A stretch of DNA of 64,000 nt, taken from the NCBI GenBank assembly GCA_964519955.1, contig CAZFLM010000032.1:5318-69317 (forward strand), in the 5' to 3' direction. A program made the translations under genes and the position numbers. The number at the start of each line of letters is the position of its first letter. Positions within the stretch are counted from its first letter, which is position 1. Shown one piece after another: positions 9,095 to 17,208 of the stretch. Under the pieces are notes generated by a model. It did not search any database. It saw nothing but the letters and a program-made list of their open reading frames with translations, and was not told the origin of the DNA. This DNA comes from CAZFLM01 sp964519955. GTDB taxonomy: Bacteria; Armatimonadota; Chthonomonadetes; Chthonomonadales; CAJBBX01.

Positions 9095-10549
9095 ATGCAG
9101 CAGCGGCCGAACATCCTTATCTTCATGACGGACCACCAGCGCGCCGACACAGTGGCGCCGGGCCATCCGTGCCTCACGCCGAACGTCGACCGGCTGGCCC
9201 GGGAGGGCATCCGGTTCACCGGCGCGCGCTGCCCGTCGCCGCACTGCTGCCCGTCGCGCGCCACATTCATGACCGGGCTCTACCCCTCGCGGCACGGCGT
9301 GTGGAACAACCTGCTGAACGACCAGGCGCTCAGTCGGGGCCTGAAGCCGGGCGTCCGCACGTTCTCGGAGGACCTGCGCAGCGCGGGCTACCGCCTGGCC
9401 TACGACGGCAAGTGGCACGTGAGCGCGGAGAAGACGCCCGCCGACTACGGCTGGGAGGAGCTGTTCGTGAGCGCGGCCCGGGCGGAGCGGCATGGGCTGA
9501 CGTGGGAGAACTGGGAGAAGCAGGCCCCGCAGGACCCCGCGCGCCGCCGCGAGCCCGGCGTCATCCGCCGGCCCGGCTGGGGCGACGCGCGCCTCTACGG
9601 GACGATCCCCGACGACGCGCCGCCCGGCCACGACGAGCGAGTGGTCGACGAAGCCGTGCGCGCGCTGCCGAAGCTGGCCGCCGGCACCGAGCCCTGGTGC
9701 CTCTACGTCGGCATGATCGGCCCGCACGACCCCTACATGGTGCGGAAGCGCTGCGTCGAGCGATACCGGCTGGAAGATGTGCCCCTGCCGCCGAGCTACC
9801 GCGACACGCTTCGCGATAAGCCGCGCGTGGTGCAGCGGATGCGGCGGCAGTACTGGAGCCAGCTCTCCGAGCGCGAGGTGCGCGACGCGATCCGCCACTT
9901 CTGGGCGTACTGCACCTACCTCGACGAGCAGTTCGGCCAGGTAATACGCGCGCTGGAGGCGACCGGCCAGGCGGACAACACACTCGTGGTCTACACGGCC
10001 GACCACGGTGACACCTGCGGCGACCATGGCATCTTCCTGAAGGGCATCCCGTGCTACCGCGGCGCCTACGAGGTCCCCTGCGTGATGCGCTGGCCCGCCG
10101 GCATCGCCCACCCGGGCCGCACGGTCGACGAGTTCGTCTCGCTGGCCGACTTCGCGCCAACCTTCGCCGACATCGCGGGCGCGCGCAGCCCCCAACGCCC
10201 CGCCGGCCGCAGCCTGGCGCCCTTCCTCCGCGGCGAGGCGCCCGCCGACTGGCCGGACGAGATCCACACCCAGTGCAACGGCGTGGAGCTGTACTACACG
10301 CAGCGCTCGGTCACGACGCGCGAGTGGAAGTACGTGTACAACGGGTTCGACGAGGACGAGCTGTACCACGTGGCCGAGGACCCGCACGAGCTGCACAACC
10401 TGGCCGCCGACCCGAAGCACGACGCGGCCAAGCGCGACCTGGTCCGCCGCATGTGGCGCTTCGCCCACCGCGAGGACGACGCCGCCACCAACTCCTACGG
10501 CACCGTGGCGCTCTGCCCCTGGGGCCCGGCGGAGGCGTTCAGGGAGTAG
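9095..10549 (+). CDS. Sulfatase (formylglycine-dependent, no signal peptide)
   Basis: 484 aa, alkaline-phosphatase superfamily. N-terminal RPNILIFMTDHQRAD provides the first metal ligand. HCCPSRATFMTG contains C-x-P-S-R with Cys51 as the residue converted to formylglycine. TADHGDTCGDHG (about residue 300) supplies further metal ligands. Sequence character is closest to choline-sulfatase/N-sulfoglucosamine sulfohydrolase-like enzymes. It lacks an export signal, unlike most hydrolases here, suggesting action on imported sulfated fragments. No formylglycine-generating enzyme or anaerobic maturase is in the window. The ribosome-binding site is weak (GAGAGCG). Convergent with the zinc-ribbon gene. 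Confidence 0.93.
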   Translation: MQQRPNILIFMTDHQRADTVAPGHPCLTPNVDRLAREGIRFTGARCPSPHCCPSRATFMTGLYPSRHGVWNNLLNDQALSRGLKPGVRTFSEDLRSAGYRLAYDGKWHVSAEKTPADYGWEELFVSAARAERHGLTWENWEKQAPQDPARRREPGVIRRPGWGDARLYGTIPDDAPPGHDERVVDEAVRALPKLAAGTEPWCLYVGMIGPHDPYMVRKRCVERYRLEDVPLPPSYRDTLRDKPRVVQRMRRQYWSQLSEREVRDAIRHFWAYCTYLDEQFGQVIRALEATGQADNTLVVYTADHGDTCGDHGIFLKGIPCYRGAYEVPCVMRWPAGIAHPGRTVDEFVSLADFAPTFADIAGARSPQRPAGRSLAPFLRGEAPADWPDEIHTQCNGVELYYTQRSVTTREWKYVYNGFDEDELYHVAEDPHELHNLAADPKHDAAKRDLVRRMWRFAHREDDAATNSYGTVALCPWGPAEAFRE

Positions 10550-10576
10550 GTGGTCGGTGCCGACGGTCCTGCCTAC
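10546..10576. terminator. Palindrome spanning both stop codons of a convergent pair
   Basis: GTCGG-TG-CCGAC at 10553-10564 is flanked by GTAGG (10546-10550) and CCTAC (10572-10576). The outer arms contain the TAG stop of the sulfatase and, on the other strand, the TAG stop of the zinc-ribbon gene. There is no T-tract; it may work as a bidirectional transcript-end hairpin. Confidence 0.45.
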
Positions 10577-11307
10577 CTCACGCCGGCGACAAATGCCTGG
10601 CTGAAGCCCGCCGCAAAGGCAAAGGCGAACGCGGCTATCTCCAGCCCGATCTTCACCCAGCCATTCACCTTGTCCGCGCTGCTCTTGCCGCACACGAGCA
10701 CAATCGCGATGGCTAGGGCAACCAGGTCGGCAAGCAGGCCAACTGGGGCGTCGCCGGCCGCGGTCATCATCACACAGAACAGCGTCAGCGACCACATGAC
10801 CACGATGAGCGCGCCCCTGGCCCGAGCGGCGGGCAGCTGGCCCACATACTGGGGAGTGGGCACCATGACCACAAGCGGCACCTGCTGCGGGCCGACCGAC
10901 GCGCCACACTGGGAGCAGAAGTTGGTCCCCAAGGGCACCGAGGCGCCGCATCCGGCGCATTGGAAGTAAGGGACTCCCGGCTGTGGCGGACTGGCCGCAG
11001 GTGCAGGGGGCGCGGGCGGCGGAGGCGCGAAGGCCTGTGTGCGCTGCAGCGCCGCGGTGTGGCAATCGGGGCAGAGGCCCGAGCAGAGCTGCGCGCGTGG
11101 CGTCGCCCGGCGGCATCCGGAGCAATAGACCGGCAGCATCCGGTCCTCGGCGGTCGCGCCTGCGTCGTGCGCCGGCATCTGGCGGGTCGGCTCCACGGCA
11201 GGTGGCGCCGTTGGCCTCAACCGGCAGCCGCATCGGCCACACGTCGGCGCTGTCGCGTCTATCGTCTCATGGCAGGTTGGGCACGACCGGTGCGCAGGCG
11301 GTTCCAT
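10573..11307 (-). CDS. Zinc-ribbon membrane protein
   Basis: 244 aa. The start was placed at the ATG at 11307 (MEPPAHRSCPTC), with GGAGG about nine bases ahead; an upstream in-frame ATG is less likely. Three Cys4 zinc-ribbon-like modules follow: CPTCHETIDATAPTCGRCG near the start, a middle CSGC...CPDC, and CAGCGASVPLGTNFCSQCG near 145. Then come three hydrophobic segments (about 165-240). Such zinc-ribbon plus membrane proteins are common and mostly uncharacterised; adapter or stress roles are proposed for some. Function here is unknown. Confidence 0.8.
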   Translation of the reverse strand: MEPPAHRSCPTCHETIDATAPTCGRCGCRLRPTAPPAVEPTRQMPAHDAGATAEDRMLPVYCSGCRRATPRAQLCSGLCPDCHTAALQRTQAFAPPPPAPPAPAASPPQPGVPYFQCAGCGASVPLGTNFCSQCGASVGPQQVPLVVMVPTPQYVGQLPAARARGALIVVMWSLTLFCVMMTAAGDAPVGLLADLVALAIAIVLVCGKSSADKVNGWVKIGLEIAAFAFAFAAGFSQAFVAGVR

Positions 11308-11674
11308 CGTGGGGGGCCTCCTCGCAGCCATTGTTCGGCGCTCGCTCACCCATTCCTGCCGCCCCGCCCAGCGCATTTGGCCCAATGCTGGCACTGGCGC
11401 AGCAAGACAGCACGTGCGGCATCCGGTTCGCACTACCTTGAACAGGCGGGCACCGTCGGGCCCGCTCCGGCGGCGTTCGGGGCGCGATGCGCGGGGCGTA
11501 TGGCTACAGGAACGGCGTGTTCCGATGCGGTCAGGCGTGCATCCCCGTGGCGCTCACCGACATCGGCCACGGCGGCGGCCATGAGCACGGCCCCAGGGGA
11601 TGACCGAGCGCCAGGATCAAGGACAAGGGCACAGGGGCCGGCCGGCCCCCAACACCCACCCCCAGCCCCCGCCG
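11308..11674. other. Intergenic region with GC palindrome
   Basis: 367 bp between two minus-strand genes. A perfect 16-bp palindrome GGGGCCGGCCGGCCCC lies at 11634-11649, 26 bases past the stop of the oxidoreductase gene, a possible transcript-end hairpin without a T-tract. I see no gene; small open frames here lack starts with ribosome sites. Confidence 0.5.
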
Positions 11675-13117
11675 TTACGCCTTCGCGGGCACCTCGAAGC
11701 CGGCGCGGTACTGGCGGGTCAGCAGCGCGTTGGCTTCCTGGTCCTTGCCGAAGCCCTCGCCGCTGATCTTCAGCGACTTGCCGACGCGGTACTGGGTGTC
11801 CTGAAGCACCACCTTGTTCGCGGCCAGGTGCTCCTCGTAGCGCTCGAAGGTCTCCGCCGCCTCCTTGTTGTCGCCGAACACCTTGCGCGTCTTGTCGTAG
11901 GGCTGCGGCGTGCCGAGCTTGTACGAGATGTTCGCCAGGTGGCAGAGCGCGCTGGAGAGATGGCCCTCCTCGCAGTCTGCGTTCAGGTCGCGGTACTTCC
12001 GGCTGCGCACCGCCTTCAGGAAGTTGGCGTGGTGGTCGCCGCCGCCCTTGAACTCAGCCACCTGGTTCCCATCGTTGTCGAAGGCGAGCGCGCTACTGTA
12101 GCTCGGGGCCACCACGACGCCCTCGGTGCCGTACCAGATGTTGCCCACCTTGGCGCGCATCAGGTCCGGCGTCTCCAGGCCGCGCACCTCGAAGATGAGC
12201 TGCGCGTCGCCATAGTCGAAGAACGTCAGGAGCGTGTTCGGCGTCTCGGCATCGTCCACGTAGCCGAAGCGGCCGCCGAGCGACATCACGCTCTTGGGGA
12301 ACTTCCTGGCGCCCAGGCCCCAGCGCGCCTTGTCCATCTCGTGGATGCCCTGGTTGCCGATGTCCCCGTTGCCATAATCCCAGAACCAATGCCAGTCGTA
12401 GTGGAACTTCTTCCGCAGCACGTCCTTCATCGGCGCGGGGCCGAGCCAGAGGCTGTAGTCCACCGTGGCGGGAGGCGTCTGGGCGCCGCCGCACTGGCCG
12501 ATGCTGCCCCGGGGCTTGTAGCATAGGGCTCGGGCGATCGTGACCTTGCCGATCTTGCCGGAGTGGATGTAGTCCAGCGCGTCGCGCATGCCCTTCTGCG
12601 AGCGGCTCTGCGTGCCGCACTGGCAGATGCGCCCGGTCTTGCGCGCCACCTCGACGATGCGCCGGCCCTCGTTCACCTCGTGGCTGATCGGCTTCTCGAC
12701 GTAGACGTCCTTGCCCGCCTGCATCGACCAGATCGCCCCGAGCGCGTGCCAGTGGTTCGGCGTGGCAATGGAGACCGCGTCGATGTCCTTGTTCTCGAGG
12801 AGCTTGCGGATGTCCTGATACGTCTTCGGCGCGGGCTTTCCGGCTTTGACGACCGCCGCCACACCCTTGTCGATCACGGCGGTATCCGCGTCGCAGAGGG
12901 CGATCAACTCCACCTCGTCCTTGCCGAGCAGGTTCGAAATGTGGCCCATGCCCTGCCCGTTGAAACCGATGACCGCCATGCGGATCTTGTCGTTCGCGGC
13001 GACCCGCTTGCGCGGAGCCGGCGCGGCAGCCGCCTGCGCGACGGACGCCGATGCGGCGGAAACTGTGAGCAGCGCCAGCGAGTCCTCCAGGAACCGCCTG
13101 CGCGAGATTCTATCCAT
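11675..13117 (-). CDS. TAT-exported Gfo/Idh/MocA-family oxidoreductase
   Basis: 480 aa. The chosen ATG at 13117 has GGAGG upstream and starts a textbook twin-arginine signal (SRRRFLED at 5-12, hydrophobic stretch to about 34). The Rossmann NAD(P) domain begins IRMAVIGFNGQGMGH; VYVEKPISHEVNEG holds the EKP motif with the family catalytic Lys. The C-terminal substrate domain includes HYDWHWFWDYGNGDIGNQG, typical of exported oxidoreductases from Planctomycetes and Armatimonadetes-like genomes. It probably oxidises or epimerises a sugar in the periplasm with prefolded, cofactor-loaded enzyme; the substrate is unknown. A later in-frame part repeats no other domain. Confidence 0.93.
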   Translation of the reverse strand: MDRISRRRFLEDSLALLTVSAASASVAQAAAAPAPRKRVAANDKIRMAVIGFNGQGMGHISNLLGKDEVELIALCDADTAVIDKGVAAVVKAGKPAPKTYQDIRKLLENKDIDAVSIATPNHWHALGAIWSMQAGKDVYVEKPISHEVNEGRRIVEVARKTGRICQCGTQSRSQKGMRDALDYIHSGKIGKVTIARALCYKPRGSIGQCGGAQTPPATVDYSLWLGPAPMKDVLRKKFHYDWHWFWDYGNGDIGNQGIHEMDKARWGLGARKFPKSVMSLGGRFGYVDDAETPNTLLTFFDYGDAQLIFEVRGLETPDLMRAKVGNIWYGTEGVVVAPSYSSALAFDNDGNQVAEFKGGGDHHANFLKAVRSRKYRDLNADCEEGHLSSALCHLANISYKLGTPQPYDKTRKVFGDNKEAAETFERYEEHLAANKVVLQDTQYRVGKSLKISGEGFGKDQEANALLTRQYRAGFEVPAKA

Positions 13118-13329
13118 CCCGTTCGTCCTCCAAGGATCGTCCGCGGCGCTGCCCGTGTGCCGACGCCGCGTGGCGCTGAATGATACTCGCCTTCCTGGTT
13201 CTACGCCCGCCCCCGGCATTCCTACGCGCCGCCGAAGAGCCCTCTCGCCTCGCGCCGCCCGCACTCTCGACCGATAATGTACGGAATGCCCCGCCACTCA
13301 AGGGCTATCCCACGTCACGGGTCCCGAAC

Positions 13330-14523
13330 ATGACCGATACCGGTGGACGGTTCACAGCGCGAGGCGGCCCCGAAGCCGAGGCCGAGTCGCGCGCCCTCGT
13401 CGCGCAGCTCGCCGGCCTCTTGAACAGCCGGATCCGACCGCCCGAGCTGATCGCGCTCCTGCTTGTGGGCGACTTCGGGCGGGGCGAGGGCCGCGTCTTC
13501 ACCGATCCATCGGGCGCAGAGCATCCCTTCGGCGACCTCGAGTTCCTGCTCCTGACCGCCAACCTGGCCGCGCCGGAGCGAGCCGGGCTGGAGCAGCGCC
13601 TCTCGCGCGACCTGGGGGAGCAGGCGCTGCCCTCCGGCTTGTCGGCCGGCATTCGCGTGGTGAACCTCGCGCAGATGCGCACCGCGCCGTGCTCGGTGTA
13701 CTGGTGCGATGTCCGATTCGGCCACAAACTGCTCCTCGGCGACGCAAGCTCGCTGCTGACCCACGAGGCCTTCGGCGTCGATCACGTGCCCCCGATCGCG
13801 GCCCGGGACCACCTGATCCAGTCCAGCCTGCCCTGGCTGGCCGGTCTGCCGACGCGTTCGGCGAGCGGGCAGCGGGCGCATGCCCTGCACGTCGCGGAGG
13901 CTGCGGTCGGCCATGGCAGCGCGCTGCTCCTGCTTCTCGGCGACTACCACTGGAGCCTGCAGGAGCGGCAGTGCCGCATGGACGAGCGCGACGACATATC
14001 CGAGGCCGTGCGCACCGCGTTCCACGAGGGCTGCGAGCACCTGCTGAGATTGGATGGGGAGATCGAGCCCTGCGCGGACACCGGCCTGCTCGCCGAAATG
14101 CACCTCGCGTGCGAGCGAATGCGCCTGCGGGCGCCGGAGATGACCTGGGCACAGTACCCGGAGCTGGCCTGCCGGGCAACGCTCTGGCACGTGGCGCGCG
14201 CCCCCCTGACGCTGGCCGTCCGCACCATCGACCCGCCCGTCGCCACGCACGCGCGCGGCCTGAACTCCTGGGGCGCGAGGCTGGGCCTCCGGTGCGCGCC
14301 GCGCGAGGAAGCCCTGGCGCTCGTGCACCCGGTCGTCGCCTACGGGCTGGACCTGCCCGACTACTCCGCGCTCGCCGCCCAGGTCCTGGATGTCGAGGCC
14401 CACGATACGCAGGCAGCACGCCGGGCCTTCGTCCACGCCTGGGTGATGTCGCAGGACCAGGATGTGTACGCCTCGGTGGCGCGGGCCGGGTCGGTCACCG
14501 AGGGAATGCCGACGGCCGCGTAG
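13330..14523 (+). CDS. Nucleotidyltransferase-like protein of unknown function
   Basis: 397 aa from the ATG at 13330; the frame is open upstream to 13180 but that part looks non-coding and the ribosome site is weak, so the start is uncertain. GDFGRGEG at 47-54 followed by FGDLEFLLLT (Asp69, Glu71) resembles the G-S/D...D-x-D/E pattern of the pol-beta nucleotidyltransferase fold. The remaining 300 residues are helical with no motif I know (GDYHWSLQERQCRMDERDD, DLPDYSALAAQVLD). It might modify a nucleotide, sugar or lipid precursor. It stands alone, divergent from the oxidoreductase and followed by repeats and the scaffold gap. Confidence 0.65.
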   Translation: MTDTGGRFTARGGPEAEAESRALVAQLAGLLNSRIRPPELIALLLVGDFGRGEGRVFTDPSGAEHPFGDLEFLLLTANLAAPERAGLEQRLSRDLGEQALPSGLSAGIRVVNLAQMRTAPCSVYWCDVRFGHKLLLGDASSLLTHEAFGVDHVPPIAARDHLIQSSLPWLAGLPTRSASGQRAHALHVAEAAVGHGSALLLLLGDYHWSLQERQCRMDERDDISEAVRTAFHEGCEHLLRLDGEIEPCADTGLLAEMHLACERMRLRAPEMTWAQYPELACRATLWHVARAPLTLAVRTIDPPVATHARGLNSWGARLGLRCAPREEALALVHPVVAYGLDLPDYSALAAQVLDVEAHDTQAARRAFVHAWVMSQDQDVYASVARAGSVTEGMPTAA

Positions 14524-15009
14524 CCGGGCTGGCTCACACGCGCTACCGGACGGGCACGGAGGCCCATCCCACCACAACGCTGCTGNNNNNNNNNNNNNNN
14601 NNNNNNNNNNNNNNNNNNNNNNNNNNNNNNNNNNNNNNNNNNNNNNNNNNNNNNNNNNNNNNNNNNNNNNNNNNNNNNNNNNNNNCCCTGCGCGGCCCTG
14701 CGATGCCCACGCCCGCCTGGCCCGGCCGGTTAGCACGCCCTACCGGACGGGCACGGAGGCCCATCCCACCACAACGCTGCTGCCCTGCGCGGCCCTGCGA
14801 TGCCCACGCCCGCCTGGCCCGGCCGGTTAGCACGCCCCACCGGATGGGCACGGAGGCCCATCTCACCACCGGCCGAGTGCCGCCGCGCCAGCGCTCCCCA
14901 TCCCCAGCATCCCGCCGCACCCCAGTCTCCGCCCGGCGCCTCCGTGTGCAGGAGGCCCTCACGCGCACGGCGAACTGCGGCGTATCGGCCGTCTAGGGGA
15001 GGGTGCGAG
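14524..15009. repeat. R4 tandem repeats interrupted by a 100-N scaffold gap
   Basis: No gene. N run at 14586-14685. Right of it a 97-bp unit starts at 14686 (CCCTGCGCGGCCCTGCGATG) and again at 14783, each with CACGGAGGCCCATC; the end of another unit lies left of the gap at about 14540-14585. The array was probably collapsed by assembly, so the true copy number and gap size are unknown. The segment 14870-14995 is non-repetitive and carries the leader of the next gene. Confidence 0.85.
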
Positions 15010-16323
15010 ATGGGCTCTGAACAGGAGTTGACGCGTCGGCAGATGGTGCGCGGGGCGGCGGTGGCGGCGGCAGTGGCGCTGCCCATGGCCTCGCAGGGAG
15101 GGGTGGCCATGGCGGGCAAGGCGGCGCCGACCGGGCGCTGGAACGTGCGCGACTTCGGCGCGAAGGGCGACGGCAAGGCGGACGAGACCGCGGCGTTCCA
15201 GGCGGCCCTCGATGCGGCCGGGAAGGCCGGCGGCGGCGAGGTCTACGCGCCTCCGGGGCGCTACCGTTTCGCCGGAAGCCTGCGGGTGCCGATTTCCACC
15301 ACGCTGCTCGGCTCGTTCCACACCGTGCCGGCGCACAACGGCATCCGCGACGCGGGCCTGCCGAAGCCCGGCGACGACGGCACCACCCTCATGCCCACAG
15401 GCGGCGCTGGGCGCGAGGATGGCCCGGCCTTCATTACCCTGGCCACGAACAGCGTGCTCCAGGGCGTCACCGTCTACTACCCCGACCAGGACCCGAAGGC
15501 ACGCCCGAAGCCCTACCCGTGGGCCGTGGCGATGACGGGCAAGAACCCGGCCGTCCTCGACACCGAGCTGCTGAACCCGTACAACGCGATCGACACGACG
15601 GGCACGGAACGCCACCTCATCCGCTGCGTCCACGGCCAGCCGCTGCGGCGCGGCATCAAGGTGGACCAGATCTACGACATCGGCCGCATCGAGGATGTCC
15701 ACTGGAACCCCTGGTGGAGCATGTCCGAACCGGTGATGAAGCTGATGGAGACCGAGGGCGAGGGCTTCATCCTGGGCAAGACCGACTGGGAGTACATGGT
15801 CAACTGCTTCTGCATCATGTACTCGGTGGGGTTCCGCTTCACCAAGTTCCAGCACGGACCGGGCAACGTGGACCTGACCCAGTGCGGCTCGGACGTCGGC
15901 CCGATCGCTGTGCTGGTGGAGGACTGCCAGGGGCACGCGGGCATCGCCTTCAACAACAGCCAGTTCATGGCGACCATCAAGGTGGCGGAGAGCAACACCG
16001 GGCCGGTGAAGTTCAGCAACTGCGGCTTCTGGCCCATCCCCACCACCGACATGCACGGCGACCTGGCGGGCGCGGGGCAGGTGACCTTCAACGGCTGCCA
16101 CTTCGCAGACTGGGCCAGCAAGACGCCGGGAGCGCCCTGCATCCGTGCCCGGTGCAGCGGCCTCACGGTGATGGCCTGCGACTTCATGGCGGCAGGCAAG
16201 AACCAGATCGAGATCGACGCCGCGGTGAAGAGCGCCATCGTGGTGGGCAACCGGCTGCGGGGCGGCGAGAAGATCGTCAACCGGTCGCAGGGCGCGCAGA
16301 TCGGCCTGAACACGACCGCCTGA
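15010..16323 (+). CDS. TAT-exported pectate-lyase-3 / beta-helix protein
   Basis: 437 aa. The ATG at 15010 has AGGGGAGGG upstream. Twin-arginine signal TRRQMVRGAAVAAA (about 8-35). Residues 43-75 match the start of the pectate-lyase superfamily 3 domain (VRDFGAKGDGKADETAAFQ ... GGGEVYAPPGRY). The rest shows beta-helix-like Asn/Gly/Cys-rich rungs (IAFNNSQFM, VTFNGCHFAD, LTVMACDFM). It could be a polysaccharide lyase or a related GH28-like enzyme; no catalytic residues can be assigned by eye. It lies just right of the scaffold gap and is convergent with mntP across a GGCGCCGGCGCC palindrome at 16330-16341. Confidence 0.85.
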   Translation: MGSEQELTRRQMVRGAAVAAAVALPMASQGGVAMAGKAAPTGRWNVRDFGAKGDGKADETAAFQAALDAAGKAGGGEVYAPPGRYRFAGSLRVPISTTLLGSFHTVPAHNGIRDAGLPKPGDDGTTLMPTGGAGREDGPAFITLATNSVLQGVTVYYPDQDPKARPKPYPWAVAMTGKNPAVLDTELLNPYNAIDTTGTERHLIRCVHGQPLRRGIKVDQIYDIGRIEDVHWNPWWSMSEPVMKLMETEGEGFILGKTDWEYMVNCFCIMYSVGFRFTKFQHGPGNVDLTQCGSDVGPIAVLVEDCQGHAGIAFNNSQFMATIKVAESNTGPVKFSNCGFWPIPTTDMHGDLAGAGQVTFNGCHFADWASKTPGAPCIRARCSGLTVMACDFMAAGKNQIEIDAAVKSAIVVGNRLRGGEKIVNRSQGAQIGLNTTA

Positions 16324-16351
16324 TCGAGGGCGCCGGCGCCAGGAACCAGGC

Positions 16352-16945
16352 CTACCCGAGAAGGTGGTCGGCGACGATCTTGACGCCGATGCCGATGAGC
16401 ACCAGGCCGCCCACCAGCTCCATGCGCTCGCCGAACCGGGCGCCCAGGCGGGAGCCCAGCGCCATACCGAGCACCGTCATGGCGCCGGCGACGACACCGA
16501 TGACCGCCGACGCCTGCCAGACCACCACGCGCAGCATCGAGAAGCTGACGCCGACGGCCAGCGCGTCGATGCTGGTGGCAACGGAGAGGGACACGAGCAT
16601 CGCACCGCGCGTGGGATCGGCGGCCCGCTTCTCCTCCTCCTCCGCCCCACCGCGGAGCGCCGACCAGCAGGCCCGGCCGCCGATGGCCGTCAGCAGGCCG
16701 CAGGCGGCCCAGTGGTCCCAGGTCTGCATCGCGTCGCGCACCGAGAGGCCGGCGAGCCAGCCGAGCACGGGCATCATGGCCTGGAAGAGGCCGAAGTGGA
16801 AGGAGAGGCGGAAGACCTGACGCGGAGAGGCCTTGCCCAGTGTCACGCTGCTGGCCACGGCCACGGCGAATGCGTCCATGGCCAGGCCCAGCGCCACGAT
16901 GAAGAGTTCGACTAGGTTCACAGGTGGCGGTTCCCCCGCCTCCAT
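16352..16945 (-). CDS. mntP: Manganese efflux pump MntP
   Basis: 197 aa, about the length of E. coli MntP. Six hydrophobic segments in two repeats. The hallmark acidic motifs are present in both halves: GLAMDAFAVA near the start and ATSIDALAVGVSF near 125, each with the conserved membrane Asp. A charged cytoplasmic loop (AEEEEKRAA) separates the halves. It would export Mn2+ to prevent toxicity. The ATG at 16945 is used; a GTG at 16921 is an alternative. A strongly structured leader lies upstream (see 16980-17099), where other bacteria often carry the yybP-ykoY Mn riboswitch, although that core motif is not evident here. Confidence 0.93.
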   Translation of the reverse strand: MEAGEPPPVNLVELFIVALGLAMDAFAVAVASSVTLGKASPRQVFRLSFHFGLFQAMMPVLGWLAGLSVRDAMQTWDHWAACGLLTAIGGRACWSALRGGAEEEEKRAADPTRGAMLVSLSVATSIDALAVGVSFSMLRVVVWQASAVIGVVAGAMTVLGMALGSRLGARFGERMELVGGLVLIGIGVKIVADHLLG

Positions 16946-16979
16946 ACTACCCCGCGGTTACCCCCTGTCGGGCTTGGTG

Positions 16980-17099
16980 CAGCTGCTCACAGGACGTGGG
17001 GCAAAGCAGATGCCTCCGGCATGACGGCTGCTGCCGGCGCGCGGAGGCAATGACGTCATCCGGGGGGATCTGCTTGTCTCCTCACCTGCCCTGAGCAGT
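16980..17099 (-). ncRNA. Candidate structured leader RNA upstream of mntP
   Basis: Nested complementary segments: CTGCTCA 16983-16989 with 17092-17098; CAGG 16990-16993 with 17085-17088; AAGCAGA 17004-17010 with 17069-17075; TGCCTCCG 17011-17018 with 17042-17049; and the 10-bp palindrome ATGACGTCAT at 17050-17059. Together they could form a multi-stem RNA of about 115 nt ending some 35 nt before the mntP start. It could be a metal-responsive leader or a terminator/attenuator for the upstream hydrolase gene. I do not see the conserved loops of the yybP-ykoY riboswitch. Confidence 0.4.
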
Positions 17100-17208
17100 T
17101 GCGGCTTGGTCCCGGCGCCTGCTGCGGACCACACACAGGGCCGAACGGAGCGACCTGGTGGCCGCTCCGTTCGGTGTCGTTCCGGTATGGCGGGGAGCGT
17201 CGGCCCCC

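Noticed and set aside
14686..14870. CRISPR or protein-coding tandem repeat at the scaffold gap
   Set aside because: Adjacent 97-bp units without unique spacers; frames across them give low-complexity Pro/Thr/Gly peptides without starts.
16946..17208. Standard yybP-ykoY manganese riboswitch
   Set aside because: Position fits but the conserved loop sequences were not seen; kept only as an undefined structured leader.
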